Source: PXAP01 sp046483315
GTDB lineage: Bacteria; Bacteroidota; Bacteroidia; Bacteroidales; PUMT01
Assembly (NCBI GenBank): GCA_046483315.1
Contig: JAWODJ010000098.1
Span: 60,870-124,869, forward strand
Direction: 5' to 3'
DNA: 64,000 bases
Shown in pieces: positions 53,262 to 63,430 of the stretch. Below the pieces are notes generated by a model, which was not told where the DNA came from, searched no databases, and saw only the letters and a list, made by a program, of their open reading frames with translations. Both the position numbers and the translations under genes were made by a program. Position 1 is the first letter of the stretch. Each line of letters opens with the position of its first letter.

Positions 53262-54701
53262 ATGCATTGGTTTGATCTGCTGATTTTTGTTCTTTACATG
53301 TTCCTGGTTCTTGGTATAGGGTTCTATTTTCTTCGAAAAAACCGGGATGCCGATGATTATTATGTAGGCGGCAGAAATATGGGCAGTTTGCATGTTGGCC
53401 TCTCTGTTGTGGCTACCGATGTGGGAGGCGGATTTTCCATAGGACTTGGCGGACTCGGTTTTATTATGGGGCTGGCCGGTTCATGGATGCTGTTTACCGG
53501 ACTTATCGGAGCATGGCTGAGTGCTGTTATTCTGATTCCCAAAGTACATCCGCTGGGAAAAGAGAAGAAATTCTTTACCTTCCCGCAGATCTTTGCACAC
53601 TTTTACAATCCCCGGGTTGCCATGATGGCAGGTGTCATATCTGCAATAGGTTATCTCGGCTTCACCAGCTCACAAATACTTGCCGGGGCAAAACTTGCAT
53701 CTGCTGCCTTTGTCAATCTTGACATGAACACTGCCCTGATCGTTATGGGTGTGATAGCAGTGGGTTATACCGTTATGGGAGGGATCAAGGCGGTTATTTA
53801 TACCGACACCTTTCAGTGGATAATTTTGATGGGCGGTCTTATCTTTATTGGTATTCCTGCAGGTTATTTTGCCATAGGCGGCATGCCGGCAATCAAAGAA
53901 ACTTTGTCTCCGGAATTTATGTCTTTCAGTAATGTCCCGTGGCAAACCCTGGTGAACTGGACCGTGACAATAATTCCTATCTGGTTCGTGGGTATGACAC
54001 TCTACCAGAGGATCTACTCAACACGGGGAGTTAAGCAGGCTAAAAGGGCATGGTTTATTGCAGGGATTTTCGAGTGGCCTTTTATGGCAATGATGGGGGT
54101 TATTCTTGGTCTCTTCTCCAGGGTTGCCTATGAAAACGGCATGTTTGAATATCTCGGCTTTATGGCGGGAGGAGACCTGGACCCTGAGAAGGGGCTTCCC
54201 CTGCTGCTGAGGACCGTTCTGCCGGTGGGACTGATGGGGCTTATGATGTCGGCCTATTTTTCGGCCATAATGTCAACGGCAGACAGCTGCCTGATGGCGG
54301 CTTCGGGCAATGTGCTGACAGATATCCTTTCAAGGATATTCAGAATAGAAGGTAAAGACAGGGTGATGCTGCGACTTTCACAGTTACTTACCCTTATTAT
54401 CGGTATTCTTGCTCTTCTGCTGGCCGCCTCTATGGAGAATGTGCTGGAGCTGATGCTTTATTCCTATGCCTTCATGGTTTCCGGATTGCTGGTTCCGGTT
54501 ATCGGTGCCTTCTTCATGAAAAAGCACACCCCTGTTGCAGCTTTCTGGGCTATGCTTACGGGCGGGGGCACCACCCTGGCGCTGACCGTTACCGGTATTC
54601 CTCTTCCTTTTAGCCTTGACCCCAATATATTCGGCATATCTGTTTCTGCAGTTGTGTTTTTATCGCTGACCGGACTGCTGCCGGGGAGGGAAGATAACTG
54701 A
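53262..54701 (+). CDS. Sodium:solute symporter (SSS family)
   Basis: An inner-membrane Na+-coupled transporter of 479 residues with about 13 helices. SSS features are the DADDYYVGGRNMG loop after helix 1, GFSIGLGGLGFIMG, LGFTSSQILAGAK, and the strongly conserved GLMMSAYFSAIMSTADSCLMAASGNVLTDI segment (helix 8 Na+ site). Substrates in this family include sugars, proline, pantothenate and acetate. Nothing in the sequence fixes which one; the nearest relatives with the DADDYYVGG signature are often sugar or amino-acid carriers. It is a single gene behind a dyad repeat. Confidence 0.92.
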   Translation: MHWFDLLIFVLYMFLVLGIGFYFLRKNRDADDYYVGGRNMGSLHVGLSVVATDVGGGFSIGLGGLGFIMGLAGSWMLFTGLIGAWLSAVILIPKVHPLGKEKKFFTFPQIFAHFYNPRVAMMAGVISAIGYLGFTSSQILAGAKLASAAFVNLDMNTALIVMGVIAVGYTVMGGIKAVIYTDTFQWIILMGGLIFIGIPAGYFAIGGMPAIKETLSPEFMSFSNVPWQTLVNWTVTIIPIWFVGMTLYQRIYSTRGVKQAKRAWFIAGIFEWPFMAMMGVILGLFSRVAYENGMFEYLGFMAGGDLDPEKGLPLLLRTVLPVGLMGLMMSAYFSAIMSTADSCLMAASGNVLTDILSRIFRIEGKDRVMLRLSQLLTLIIGILALLLAASMENVLELMLYSYAFMVSGLLVPVIGAFFMKKHTPVAAFWAMLTGGGTTLALTVTGIPLPFSLDPNIFGISVSAVVFLSLTGLLPGREDN

Positions 54702-54726
54702 CAGGCCGTTTTGCTTTTGGCCGGCC

Positions 54727-54761
54727 GGAAAAAAGAAAAGGCTGCCCGGAAGGGACAGCCT
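54727..54761 (-). terminator. Terminator of the M16 protease operon
   Basis: An AGGCTGCCC/GGGACAGCCT hairpin (one bulge) is followed on the minus strand by TTTTCTTTTTT. It lies 28 bases past the stop of the minus-strand protease gene. Confidence 0.75.
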
Positions 54762-54789
54762 CTGCTGGGGTTTGTTGCCGTTTAACAGG

Positions 54790-56868
54790 TCAGTCAATAC
54801 TGAATATCCCGTCTTCAAGTCCCTGATTGATCTCAATCGATTTTACCTCCATATCAAAGGTTTGAGGTCCGACCTGCTGCTTCATAAGGAAGGGGAACTT
54901 CATACCGTCAACCTCCCTGTAATCTTCATAGTCGGTTATCTGGGTTACCTGACCCATAGGCGACTCCTGCGTGGTGACGGTGCGAAGCTTCAGGCCGCTG
55001 TCAATACTGAAAAACTCGGTAATAGTTATGTCGCGCGGACTGGTTATGTTGATTTTATAGGCATTTTCACCATTAACATTTTCAACACCGTCCAGTTTCA
55101 GCGTAAACCCTCTCTCCCTGTAACTCAACTCCGGATTCATAAGGGCCTGCATTTTCATCTCTTCAAGCATATCTCCCTCTATCTCCATAGTGCCCTGCAT
55201 ACCGCTTGCCTTTCCCCGTGTGCCGTCAAACACTTGTTGCTGCATTACATTGCCGCCCATGCTCATAACCGATCTGTACTTGTCCGGTGCCTTCTGCTGT
55301 ATCATCATATCCAGGGTCATCCCCTGTATGCTTGCACTCATGTCGATGGTCAGATCTTTGATCTGCCTCATCCTTTCAGCGCCTCCAACAGCATTTACAT
55401 AGTTTTCGATCACTCCGGCTGCTGTCACTCCCTCTTCGGGAACTATTCCTGCATCCTCTATCCGGCGGCCAAAGGCATCGAAAAACATAACTTCGCCGTT
55501 ATCACTGAACTTTTCAAGTGTTTCGGATATCTCGGACTTATTTCCTCCTACTATAATATAACTGTTGTCCGGCCTGATATACTTTTCGGCCATCTGCATG
55601 ACATCATCTGCCGTTACCCGGCTGAGTTTTTCAAGGTATGTATCATAATAGTCCGCCGGCAGACCGTAACGCTCTATATTGAGGGCAAAACCTGCTATGG
55701 TGCGGGGACTTTCAAGTGATCGGGCAAAGCTTCCGTTAAGGTAATTCTTTATCAGCTCAAGAGTCTCCTCATCTGCAGGCTCGTCTGTCATTCTGTGCAT
55801 TTCGTAAAGAATTTCACTTATTGTACTGTCGGTAACAGAATTGCGGACCTCGGTGCGGGCATTGAACCTGCTCACCAGCCTGTTGGTGGAGAGACTTGAC
55901 CTTGCTCCGTAAGTATAACCCTTATCCTCCCTGAGGTTCTGCATAAGCCTTCCGCTGAAGACCCCGCCGCCCAGGATACTGTTCATCACACTTACCTTTA
56001 TGGCATCAGGATCACCGGGTTTCAATACAACCGGGTAAGTAACAGAAACGACCGACTGTACCGCTCCTGTCCTGTCAGCCATTGCCACCCTCTTACCTTC
56101 CGGGGGAAGAGGTGTCTCATAGTTGTGAACAGGAACATCGCCGGGTTGCCAGTTGCCAAAATACTGATCCATAAGTTTTTCGGCTTCATCTGTTTTTATA
56201 TCGCCTACAATTACCATATAGGCAGCATTCGGCTTGAAATAGCTGTTGTAATAATCAATCAGCATTTCCCGCCTTATATTGGATACACTTTCTTCTGTGG
56301 TCACTTCCCCGAAAGGGTGATCCCTGCCATATACCAGGACGGTCGAGATATTGCTGACCATGGCACTGGCATCGGTCTTTACCGTTGACAATCCGGTAAT
56401 GGTCTGGGTAATGTTCTTCTGCAGCTCATCTTCCGGGAATGAAGGATTCATAAGAATGTCAGACATCAGATCAAGAAGCTTGTCCGTATGCCTGGTAAGT
56501 GACGATCCGTACATGCCGGTTGAAAAAGTGCTCAGCGACGCACCTGTAAAATCAATTTCTTCATCTATCTCAGCTTTGTCCCGGTTTGTTGTGCCTGATC
56601 TCATCAATGAGCCGGCCATGTTTACATATCCCTTTGCATCATATTCCATTACCGGATCTATGTCAAGAGTCAGCTGAAAGGACACAACAGGGATATTGTG
56701 GTTTTCCACCACTATCACTTTCATCCCGTTATTAAGGGTGAATGTCTGGTAGTCGCCAATCTGGATTACCGGGGCGGGACCGGGTTCCGGTGGCGTCGAC
56801 CTGTCTATCTGTGCGTTGAGGGGTACAAGATAAACGATAAAAAGAATAAAAAGAGTAAGTCGTTTCAT
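54790..56868 (-). CDS. M16-family protein without zinc site, fused to a LolA-like domain
   Basis: A 692-residue exported protein with a Sec signal (MKRLTLFILFIVYLVPLNAQ). Two M16 peptidase-like halves span about residues 45-465. The zinc-binding HxxEH motif is missing: the corresponding stretch reads YVNMAGSLMRSGT. The R/Y-type substrate-binding half is kept (DKGYTYGARSS). This is the pattern of the non-catalytic subunit of heterodimeric M16 proteases. The C-terminal ~200 residues (AGVIENYVNAVGGAERM... to the end) resemble a LolA/outer-membrane-lipoprotein-carrier-like sheet domain. The catalytic partner is encoded 105 bases upstream. The ATG at 56868 is chosen over an earlier one at 56919 because it begins the signal peptide. 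Confidence 0.88.
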   Translation of the reverse strand: MKRLTLFILFIVYLVPLNAQIDRSTPPEPGPAPVIQIGDYQTFTLNNGMKVIVVENHNIPVVSFQLTLDIDPVMEYDAKGYVNMAGSLMRSGTTNRDKAEIDEEIDFTGASLSTFSTGMYGSSLTRHTDKLLDLMSDILMNPSFPEDELQKNITQTITGLSTVKTDASAMVSNISTVLVYGRDHPFGEVTTEESVSNIRREMLIDYYNSYFKPNAAYMVIVGDIKTDEAEKLMDQYFGNWQPGDVPVHNYETPLPPEGKRVAMADRTGAVQSVVSVTYPVVLKPGDPDAIKVSVMNSILGGGVFSGRLMQNLREDKGYTYGARSSLSTNRLVSRFNARTEVRNSVTDSTISEILYEMHRMTDEPADEETLELIKNYLNGSFARSLESPRTIAGFALNIERYGLPADYYDTYLEKLSRVTADDVMQMAEKYIRPDNSYIIVGGNKSEISETLEKFSDNGEVMFFDAFGRRIEDAGIVPEEGVTAAGVIENYVNAVGGAERMRQIKDLTIDMSASIQGMTLDMMIQQKAPDKYRSVMSMGGNVMQQQVFDGTRGKASGMQGTMEIEGDMLEEMKMQALMNPELSYRERGFTLKLDGVENVNGENAYKINITSPRDITITEFFSIDSGLKLRTVTTQESPMGQVTQITDYEDYREVDGMKFPFLMKQQVGPQTFDMEVKSIEINQGLEDGIFSID

Positions 56869-56973
56869 TATTTCAGTTAGTTTGGTTTGTCGTTTATATT
56901 GAGATAATATTAAAAGCAAAAAACCGGTTGCCGGACTCCATATTCACCCAGGCTGTGGTTCTGCCGTAACAGT

Positions 56974-58296
56974 TTAATTTTGTTGTTCGGGAAGATAATA
57001 GAGTACCACCCTGTTATCTTCAGTAAAATAACGCTGTGCCACATCAAGTATATCCTGTCGGGTAACGGACATGTACCGGTCAATCTCTGTGTTTATTCTG
57101 CCTGCATTACCAAACATTGTGTGATAGGTTGCAAGGCTGCCGGCCCTGCTGGCCATGGTGGTATTGTTGTTCACAAACTGGCTTTCAACCTGGTTCTTCA
57201 GCTTTTCCATTTCCTGTTCGCTTATCAGGTTGTTTTTAACTTTTTCAATCTCATTGTTTATTGCATCTTCCAGGTTTTTCGGGTCTATCCCCATATTGGG
57301 GAAGGCATATATGAGTGAGAGCCCGGGATCCTCCAGGGCCATTGGCATAGCCATGACCTGCAGGGCAACCTGCTGCTCGTCTACCAGACGGCGGTACAGC
57401 CTGCTGCTTTGGCCGCGCGACAGCAATCTGCCGAGCATATCGACTGCATAATAATCGTCGGTGCCGCGGGCAGGTATATTGTAAGCCTGTATCACAAGGG
57501 GTAACTGGATATTGTCATAAACAGTATCCCTTATTTCGGCATTGCGTCGCGGCTCGGTAACATCGGGACGCCGGACTTCTTTGTTTCCCGCAGGGATATC
57601 ACCAAAATATGCCTCAACAAGACCTTTTGTCTTATCGATATCTATGTCGCCTGCAATTACAAGAACTGCATTATTCGGAACATAGAACATCTCATGAAAT
57701 TCCCTGAACTCATGGTCCTCGGCATCCCTGATATGGTTTTCATCGCCGATGACCACCCAGCGGTAAGGGTGCCGGGTAAACGCCCTTCTCATGGTTTCAT
57801 AAAGAATGGTCCCGTAGGGCTGGTTGTCCATCGTCTGCTTCTTCTCTTCAATAACTACATCTTTCTGGGTCTGGATGCCCACCGAGTCAACCGAAGCATG
57901 CATAAGGCGTTCGGATTCCAGCCACAACCCCAGCTCAAGCTGGTTAGACGGCAGCAGCACGTAATAGTTGGTGACGTCAAAACTGGTATAGGCATTTAAT
58001 GAGCCGCCGGCCCTTTCAACATACTCCGAAAACTGTCCTCGCGGAATATGTTTGGTGCCTTCAAACATTAAATGTTCGAAAAAATGAGCAAAACCTGTAC
58101 GGTCAGGTTTTTCATTTTTTGATCCCACGTGGTACATAATATTTGTTACCACTATCGGGGTGGAGTTGTCCTGGTGAAGGATCACGTGTAATCCGTTGTC
58201 AAGCTTGTACTCTGTAAATTCAATCTCTACAGCTTGTCCGGAAAGAATCGTGAATACTGCCAGCCATAAAAGACCTGTCAGAAATAGTTGTCTCAT
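56974..58296 (-). CDS. M16-family zinc protease (catalytic subunit)
   Basis: A 440-residue exported metallopeptidase. A signal peptide (LFLTGLLWLAVFTILSGQA) precedes an intact HxxEH zinc motif (FAHFFEHLMFEGT near residue 70). The downstream glutamate is in the KKDVVIEEKKQ-type segment. The second half carries the usual SRGQSSRLYRRLVDEQQVA. The following gene lacks the zinc motif but has the complementary half, so the two most likely form a periplasmic heterodimer that degrades peptides or processes secreted proteins. Upstream (58297-58456) lies a 160-base gap in which I see nothing specific. Confidence 0.93.
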   Translation of the reverse strand: MRQLFLTGLLWLAVFTILSGQAVEIEFTEYKLDNGLHVILHQDNSTPIVVTNIMYHVGSKNEKPDRTGFAHFFEHLMFEGTKHIPRGQFSEYVERAGGSLNAYTSFDVTNYYVLLPSNQLELGLWLESERLMHASVDSVGIQTQKDVVIEEKKQTMDNQPYGTILYETMRRAFTRHPYRWVVIGDENHIRDAEDHEFREFHEMFYVPNNAVLVIAGDIDIDKTKGLVEAYFGDIPAGNKEVRRPDVTEPRRNAEIRDTVYDNIQLPLVIQAYNIPARGTDDYYAVDMLGRLLSRGQSSRLYRRLVDEQQVALQVMAMPMALEDPGLSLIYAFPNMGIDPKNLEDAINNEIEKVKNNLISEQEMEKLKNQVESQFVNNNTTMASRAGSLATYHTMFGNAGRINTEIDRYMSVTRQDILDVAQRYFTEDNRVVLYYLPEQQN

Positions 58297-58456
58297 TTTA
58301 ATTGGAATTTGAATTTTGATGAGTAAATTGATATTTGTATTACAGAATCAGAATAAAGTTAACAAAACTGCACCTAATATGGTTTAAAAAACTGTTAAAA
58401 ATAATAAAGTTTTTTCAGCACACTATATATGGTGTTTAAATTATCTATTATACGAG

Positions 58457-61051
58457 TTACAAATTTTTTTCCGGATAGAGATCTTCCCACCATTGAGGCT
58501 GATTTTTCAGCCACCTGTCGAACCATGCCAGCTTGGTATTGCTCCATTCAATACGTTTGCCGTAAGTTAGAATGTGATGGTTTTCTCCTTTAATTTCGAC
58601 CATTTCAACCGGCCGCCCGAGAAGCTTCAGTGCAGTATATAGCTGTATACTCTCGCCAGGGGGAACGTTGGTATCTGATGTACCGTGCAGAAGCAGCAGT
58701 GGCGTGGTGATTTTATCGGCCGAGAAAAGCGGGCTCTGATCTACATACAGTTCCCGGTTATTCCAGGGAAAACTACCGGCACCGGCCTCTGCACTGTAGG
58801 AATAGCCCCAGTATCCTTCACCCCAGTAGCTTGATATCGAGCTAATTCCTGCATGTGATATTGCTGCGGCGAACATATCGGTTAGGGTCTGCAGCAACAT
58901 TGTCATGAATCCTCCGTAAGAGGCACCCATGCACCCTACGCGTTCCGGGTCGGCGAAAGGATGTTCCTCCAGGAACAGACGGGTACCCAGCAGTATCTCA
59001 TCAGCCACCGTTCTGCCCCAGTTGTTTACGTGCATGGCAGAGAACTCCTGTCCGAATCCCGTTGCACCCGATGGCTGCAGGACATAAACAACATATCCGT
59101 TTGCTGCATACATGTTAAAAGGGTAACGGCCCCCGAAACTTCTGGATACCGGACTGGTTCCGCCGTAATAATAAACTATTAACGGATATTTTTCTGATTC
59201 ATCAAAACCTGGCGGCAGATATACCCTTCCGGAGATTGTAACGCCCTCATGGTTTTTGAATTCCCATTCCATGTTTTCTCCGAAAACAACATGCCTGTAA
59301 GTATCCTTTTCGGGATTTTCAAGTTCCCTGTAGTTTCCGTTTTCCAAATTCAGAAGCGAAACCAGGGGAGGCGATGACATTCCTGAGCCTGAAAACACGG
59401 CAAGGGGTTCATTGTCTGCCAGCCTGAACCAGCTCAGAACATCCCTGCCCGTATCAATTTTTGTAAAACGGCGGTTTCCGGTATTATAACGGAAGAGATG
59501 AACAAAATCTTCTTCCCCCGCTACAATGTAGATATTGTTATCGGCACTGCTCCATGCCACCTGTAATACGGAGGGATCAAATTCCCTGGTGATGGGGTCG
59601 GTATTTCCGCTTTTCAGGTCATGGATATAGGCCTGTGTATCATAGTTGTTAGCTATCATCCCTTCAGGAAGATTCTCTCCAGGTTTTCCGAAAGCCGAAG
59701 GTCCGCCCGTGAACAGGATCTGTTCTCCGTCGGGTGAAAACTGACCTGAAACACTCCATCTCATATCTTTGAAAAGGGTATCAACCTCCCTGGTTTCAAT
59801 ATCCATTATGAACAGGTCCTGTTTTGAATACGGCCTCTCCAGGTAATCAGGCCGGCTCTGGCTGAAGAGTATCTTTTTACTGCAGGGACTGATATCGTGG
59901 AGTGAAGTTGAAAGAAATCCATGGGTAAGCCTTTCTTTAAGTCCTGTATTCAGGTCAACCCTGTAGAGAAAATTTCTGTCCCGGTATCCGGGAAGCCTGT
60001 CCTGCATTCCAAGTATTCTTTTCAGGTTGTCGTCATCATCTGAATACTCCTCCTTCAACGAGTAAACAATGTAACTGCCATCGGGCGACCAGGAATAGGA
60101 GCCCATGTTCTCCATATCTTCCAGAATTTGCCGGTAACTCCCCCTGTCAATATCATACAGCCAGATGGTTGCCTTACCTTCACGTGTGGTACGGTATGAG
60201 AAAACATTTCCTTCGGGTGCCCAGGAGAAGGAACCTGTCGTTGCATGCCTGAAAGACTGAACAAGCTTTCCGTCATTGACTCTTTTAATTTCCAGCCAGT
60301 TTTCAGATCTGTCAGATGGCGGCAGGGTGCGGCTGAAATTGACGGCATAATATTTACCATCGGATGAGAGCCTTGCTGATCCGGCCTTGATTCCATCCAG
60401 AAGATGATGAATGTTCTTACCCTGCATGGGATGCATCTCAATTCCCACATCTGAAATATCTGCATATTCAGGAAGGTTTATTCTGCCGTTAATTTTCCAC
60501 TGGCTGTGATCATCATGGCTGTGGATTGTCCGGATAAGCAGGAGATGCTTTCCCGGTGTCAGATCAATTTCCCGGGTCCATTTTCCCGGATCATCTCCGG
60601 CTGTTTCATTGGTGGACTTTGTTCCCAGAAGTTCTCCGTTAAGGTGAAACTCCATCATCTGCCTGCCCCTGATTTCCAGTTTTGCCTTCATCCATCGTTC
60701 TGTTTCAATATAAGCAGCAAGAAAGACTGTTGCGTTGGCATTGCGATCTGATTTATCTATGCTTATAAAACCCTCCTCATCTGCATGTTTAACTGACCAC
60801 TTGCTGCCGGTCTTCTTTCCGGGCAGAAAAACCTTGTTCTCCTGCGGATAATACCCGGATATATCATGACGGGTTTCATTAAATAATTTTTTTATGGTGA
60901 AAGGCTCTCCTTCCGGGTTTTCAGTTTCCGCGAAAGCGGGAAAGATAAGATCGGGTCCATGAACCAGCAGCCACCGGTTTACAGTAAGAGAATCAGCAAA
61001 AAGACTGGCAGACAATGCAAGGGCAGTTAAAACAGATAATAATTTTTGCAT
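58457..61051 (-). CDS. S9-family prolyl-oligopeptidase-like peptidase
   Basis: An exported serine peptidase of 864 residues with signal peptide (LLSVLTALALSASLFADS). The N-terminal ~200 residues form an extra beta-rich region absent from short S9 enzymes. A beta-propeller of WD-like/PD40 blades follows (about 215-590: FSWAPEGNVFSYRT, YSWSPDGSYIVYSL, GQFSPDGEQILFTG). The alpha/beta-hydrolase domain has the triad: Ser in MGASYGGFMTML, Asp in HGTSDTNVPPGES, His in KGENHHIL. It cleaves short peptides, probably dipeptidyl-type, but exact specificity is uncertain. It is a single gene, divergent from dtd. Confidence 0.93.
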   Translation of the reverse strand: MQKLLSVLTALALSASLFADSLTVNRWLLVHGPDLIFPAFAETENPEGEPFTIKKLFNETRHDISGYYPQENKVFLPGKKTGSKWSVKHADEEGFISIDKSDRNANATVFLAAYIETERWMKAKLEIRGRQMMEFHLNGELLGTKSTNETAGDDPGKWTREIDLTPGKHLLLIRTIHSHDDHSQWKINGRINLPEYADISDVGIEMHPMQGKNIHHLLDGIKAGSARLSSDGKYYAVNFSRTLPPSDRSENWLEIKRVNDGKLVQSFRHATTGSFSWAPEGNVFSYRTTREGKATIWLYDIDRGSYRQILEDMENMGSYSWSPDGSYIVYSLKEEYSDDDDNLKRILGMQDRLPGYRDRNFLYRVDLNTGLKERLTHGFLSTSLHDISPCSKKILFSQSRPDYLERPYSKQDLFIMDIETREVDTLFKDMRWSVSGQFSPDGEQILFTGGPSAFGKPGENLPEGMIANNYDTQAYIHDLKSGNTDPITREFDPSVLQVAWSSADNNIYIVAGEEDFVHLFRYNTGNRRFTKIDTGRDVLSWFRLADNEPLAVFSGSGMSSPPLVSLLNLENGNYRELENPEKDTYRHVVFGENMEWEFKNHEGVTISGRVYLPPGFDESEKYPLIVYYYGGTSPVSRSFGGRYPFNMYAANGYVVYVLQPSGATGFGQEFSAMHVNNWGRTVADEILLGTRLFLEEHPFADPERVGCMGASYGGFMTMLLQTLTDMFAAAISHAGISSISSYWGEGYWGYSYSAEAGAGSFPWNNRELYVDQSPLFSADKITTPLLLLHGTSDTNVPPGESIQLYTALKLLGRPVEMVEIKGENHHILTYGKRIEWSNTKLAWFDRWLKNQPQWWEDLYPEKNL

Positions 61052-61206
61052 AATAAAGGATGATTTTGTTCAAGATAAATATTTGGCGCTGAATGACATT
61101 AAAAACCCGGCCGGAAAAACTTAACCGGATTTCAGACTTGAATAACCGGAGAAGCTGACCACATGTCAATTAATGGCGAAGTTAATATTTTTTAGTAATT
61201 TGGCTG

Positions 61207-61243
61207 CCGCCGGCGGTACAATAACATGGAGGGAACATGTTCC
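61207..61243. promoter_or_regulatory. Two adjacent palindromes upstream of dtd
   Basis: CCGCCGGCGG (61207-61216) and GGAACATGTTCC (61232-61243) are perfect dyads 15 bases apart, 40-75 bases before the dtd start, in the region shared with the divergent S9 gene. They could be operators. The GC-rich one may be chance. Confidence 0.3.
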
Positions 61244-61282
61244 ATACCCTGCCGGAGACTTCTGACATCAGAAATTTATTAT

Positions 61283-61735
61283 ATGAGAGCAGTAATACAG
61301 CGGGTTAAATATGCCAGGGTTAAAGTTAATCAAAATTTAAAAGCTTCTGTTAATGAGGGATTACTAATTTTACTTGGAGTAGAACATGAAGATACGGTAG
61401 AAGATGCACACTGGCTGGCCGGCAAGATAGCAAGTCTCAGGATATTTGACGACAAACAGGGGGTAATGAACCTGGATGTCAGACAGGCCGGAGGCGGGAT
61501 TATGGTGATAAGCCAGTTTACCCTTCATGCCAAAACAAAAAAGGGCAACCGTCCGTCCTATATCCGGGCTGCACCTCCGGTAAAGGCAATACCTCTTTAT
61601 AAAAGTTTTACCGAAAAAATCGCTGCCGCAACGGAAAAAGAGGTCAGGACGGGCGACTTTGGAGCTGAAATGGATGTTGAACTGCTTAACAGCGGGCCTG
61701 TAACCATAATAATAGACACAAAAAACAGGGAATAA
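61283..61735 (+). CDS. dtd: D-aminoacyl-tRNA deacylase
   Basis: Dtd hydrolyses D-aminoacyl-tRNAs and mischarged Gly-tRNA-Ala. The 150 residues begin MRAVIQRVKYARV, the standard start. The frame continues upstream to an ATG at 61226, which is not supported by homology. Both active-site signatures are intact: the SQFTL motif (MVISQFTLHA) and the Gly-cisPro motif (NSGPVTII). Fifteen or so residues around GNRPSYIRAAPP fit the family. It lies next to an MFS gene on the same strand. Confidence 0.95.
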   Translation: MRAVIQRVKYARVKVNQNLKASVNEGLLILLGVEHEDTVEDAHWLAGKIASLRIFDDKQGVMNLDVRQAGGGIMVISQFTLHAKTKKGNRPSYIRAAPPVKAIPLYKSFTEKIAAATEKEVRTGDFGAEMDVELLNSGPVTIIIDTKNRE

Positions 61736-61842
61736 ACCTGTATGATGCCGTAAATTTTTATAATCCGGCAATACTGCCTGCCCTGAACTGCTCCGGGGAA
61801 TAATTATATTTTTATATGCTGTTTTTACGATTCCATTAAAGT

Positions 61843-63249
61843 ATGACTCCTGCAGGAAATATGTCTGAAACTACTTCAAAAGCCTCAATTCTGCTTGTTG
61901 CTGTTATTTCTGCATTTCTGACTCCTTTTATGGGCTCTGCTATCAATCTTGCTCTGCCGGCAATTGGGAACGATTTTAATGTTGATGCAATTTTACTTGG
62001 TTGGATAGCAACTTCTTATCTTCTTTCAAGTGCAGTCTTTCTTGTACCATTCGGACGACTGGCCGATATCTACGGCAGGAAGCGGGTGTTTTTATCGGGC
62101 ATGATAATTTTTACAGGGTCATCCCTTCTTTCCACTCTCGCTCCCGGAATTTATTACCTGCTGGCTTTCCGTGTATTTCAGGGTATGGGCAGTGCTATGA
62201 TTTTTGCCACGGGACTGGCTATTGTATCTTCTGTATTTCCCGTTGCCGAAAGGGGGAAGGCATTCGGACTTACCATAGCTTCAGTCTATACAGGGTTATC
62301 ATTCGGGCCTTTTGCCGGCGGACTTCTTACTGAATACCTGGGATGGCGCAGTATTTTTATTTTTACGGTTATCCTGGGAATTACCGGGATATATTTTCTG
62401 TTGCGTAAAATTAAAGGAGAGTGGGCCGAAGCCGCCGGTGAGCCGTTTGATCTGATTGGCTCAATTATTTACGGATTATCGCTTTTCTTTCTGATTTTCG
62501 GATTCAGCCGTCTGCCTTCTGCCGGGGGGTTCATCTTTCTTACCGGTGGTGTGGCGGGGATCACCCTGTTTGTGTTCTATGAAATACGCAATCCTTTTCC
62601 TGTTATGCAACTCAAACTGTTCAGGAATAATGCCGTATTTGCCTGGTCCAACATGGCTGCCCTGATAAATTACAGTGCTACTTTTGCCGTTGCTTTTATC
62701 CTGAGCCTTTACCTCCAGTATATCAAAGATTTTACACCACGTGATGCCGGACTGGTTCTGGTGTCGCAACCGGTTATCATGGCTTTGGTATCTCCCATGG
62801 CAGGACGCCTGTCCGACCGTATTGAACCCCGCCTTCTGGCTACTGCCGGAATGGCGATTACCACAATCGGACTTTTTTTACTTGTATTTGTAGACAGCAT
62901 GAATATTCCGCTTATTATTTTAACCCTTATTTTTCTTGGCGTGGGTTTCGGACTCTTTTCTTCACCCAACAGCAATGCCATTATGAGTGCCGTGAGTAAA
63001 AAATATTATGGCATAGCTTCCGGTACTATGGGAACCATGAGACTGCTGGGACAGATGTTCTCCATGGGAATAATTATGTTGATATTCTCCTTGTTTATCG
63101 GCAGGGAACCGGTAACCGGTCTTAATGCAGACGCCTTTGTCCAAAGTATCAGGATGGCATTCTGGCTGTTTTTTATTTTATGTTTTTTTGGCGTATTTGC
63201 TTCATATGCAAGAGGTAAAATGTATAAATCTAAATCGAAAGATCGGTAA
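61843..63249 (+). CDS. MFS transporter, 14-helix drug:H+ antiporter type
   Basis: A major-facilitator protein of 468 residues with about 14 membrane helices. The motif between helices 2 and 3 is GRLADIYGRKRVFLSG (motif A), and motif C is present in helix 5 (TIASVYTGLSFGPFAGG). This matches the DHA2 drug-efflux/EmrB-QacA group. Substrates cannot be inferred. The start may be at 61843 or at the second ATG (61861); both precede the first helix. It follows dtd by 107 bases. Confidence 0.9.
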   Translation: MTPAGNMSETTSKASILLVAVISAFLTPFMGSAINLALPAIGNDFNVDAILLGWIATSYLLSSAVFLVPFGRLADIYGRKRVFLSGMIIFTGSSLLSTLAPGIYYLLAFRVFQGMGSAMIFATGLAIVSSVFPVAERGKAFGLTIASVYTGLSFGPFAGGLLTEYLGWRSIFIFTVILGITGIYFLLRKIKGEWAEAAGEPFDLIGSIIYGLSLFFLIFGFSRLPSAGGFIFLTGGVAGITLFVFYEIRNPFPVMQLKLFRNNAVFAWSNMAALINYSATFAVAFILSLYLQYIKDFTPRDAGLVLVSQPVIMALVSPMAGRLSDRIEPRLLATAGMAITTIGLFLLVFVDSMNIPLIILTLIFLGVGFGLFSSPNSNAIMSAVSKKYYGIASGTMGTMRLLGQMFSMGIIMLIFSLFIGREPVTGLNADAFVQSIRMAFWLFFILCFFGVFASYARGKMYKSKSKDR

Positions 63250-63395
63250 TATAAGATATTGTTTTATAAATCAGAATTATATATATCAATAATAGTCAGT
63301 TGAAGAAAGTTATTTTACCATTCTTACAGGAAGCCTTAATCTTTTTTTGTGACACGGGATAATTGATTGTTCATGGTTATTTGCCGGGTTTTTGG

Positions 63396-63403
63396 TATTT
63401 TTG
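63396..63403 (+). promoter_or_regulatory. -7 element (TATTTTTG) before the terminal ORF
   Basis: A TAnnTTTG match 28 bases before the ATG at 63431 and followed by CAGGG. It indicates that a real gene begins here even though the downstream reading frame is abnormal. Confidence 0.45.
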
Positions 63404-63430
63404 CAGGGAATTTTCAACTGACTTTATTAT

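Noticed and set aside
54772..55719. Long 315-residue plus-strand open frame
   Set aside because: It lies wholly antisense to the M16-family gene, which has a clear signal peptide and family motifs; the plus-strand translation has no recognisable domain.
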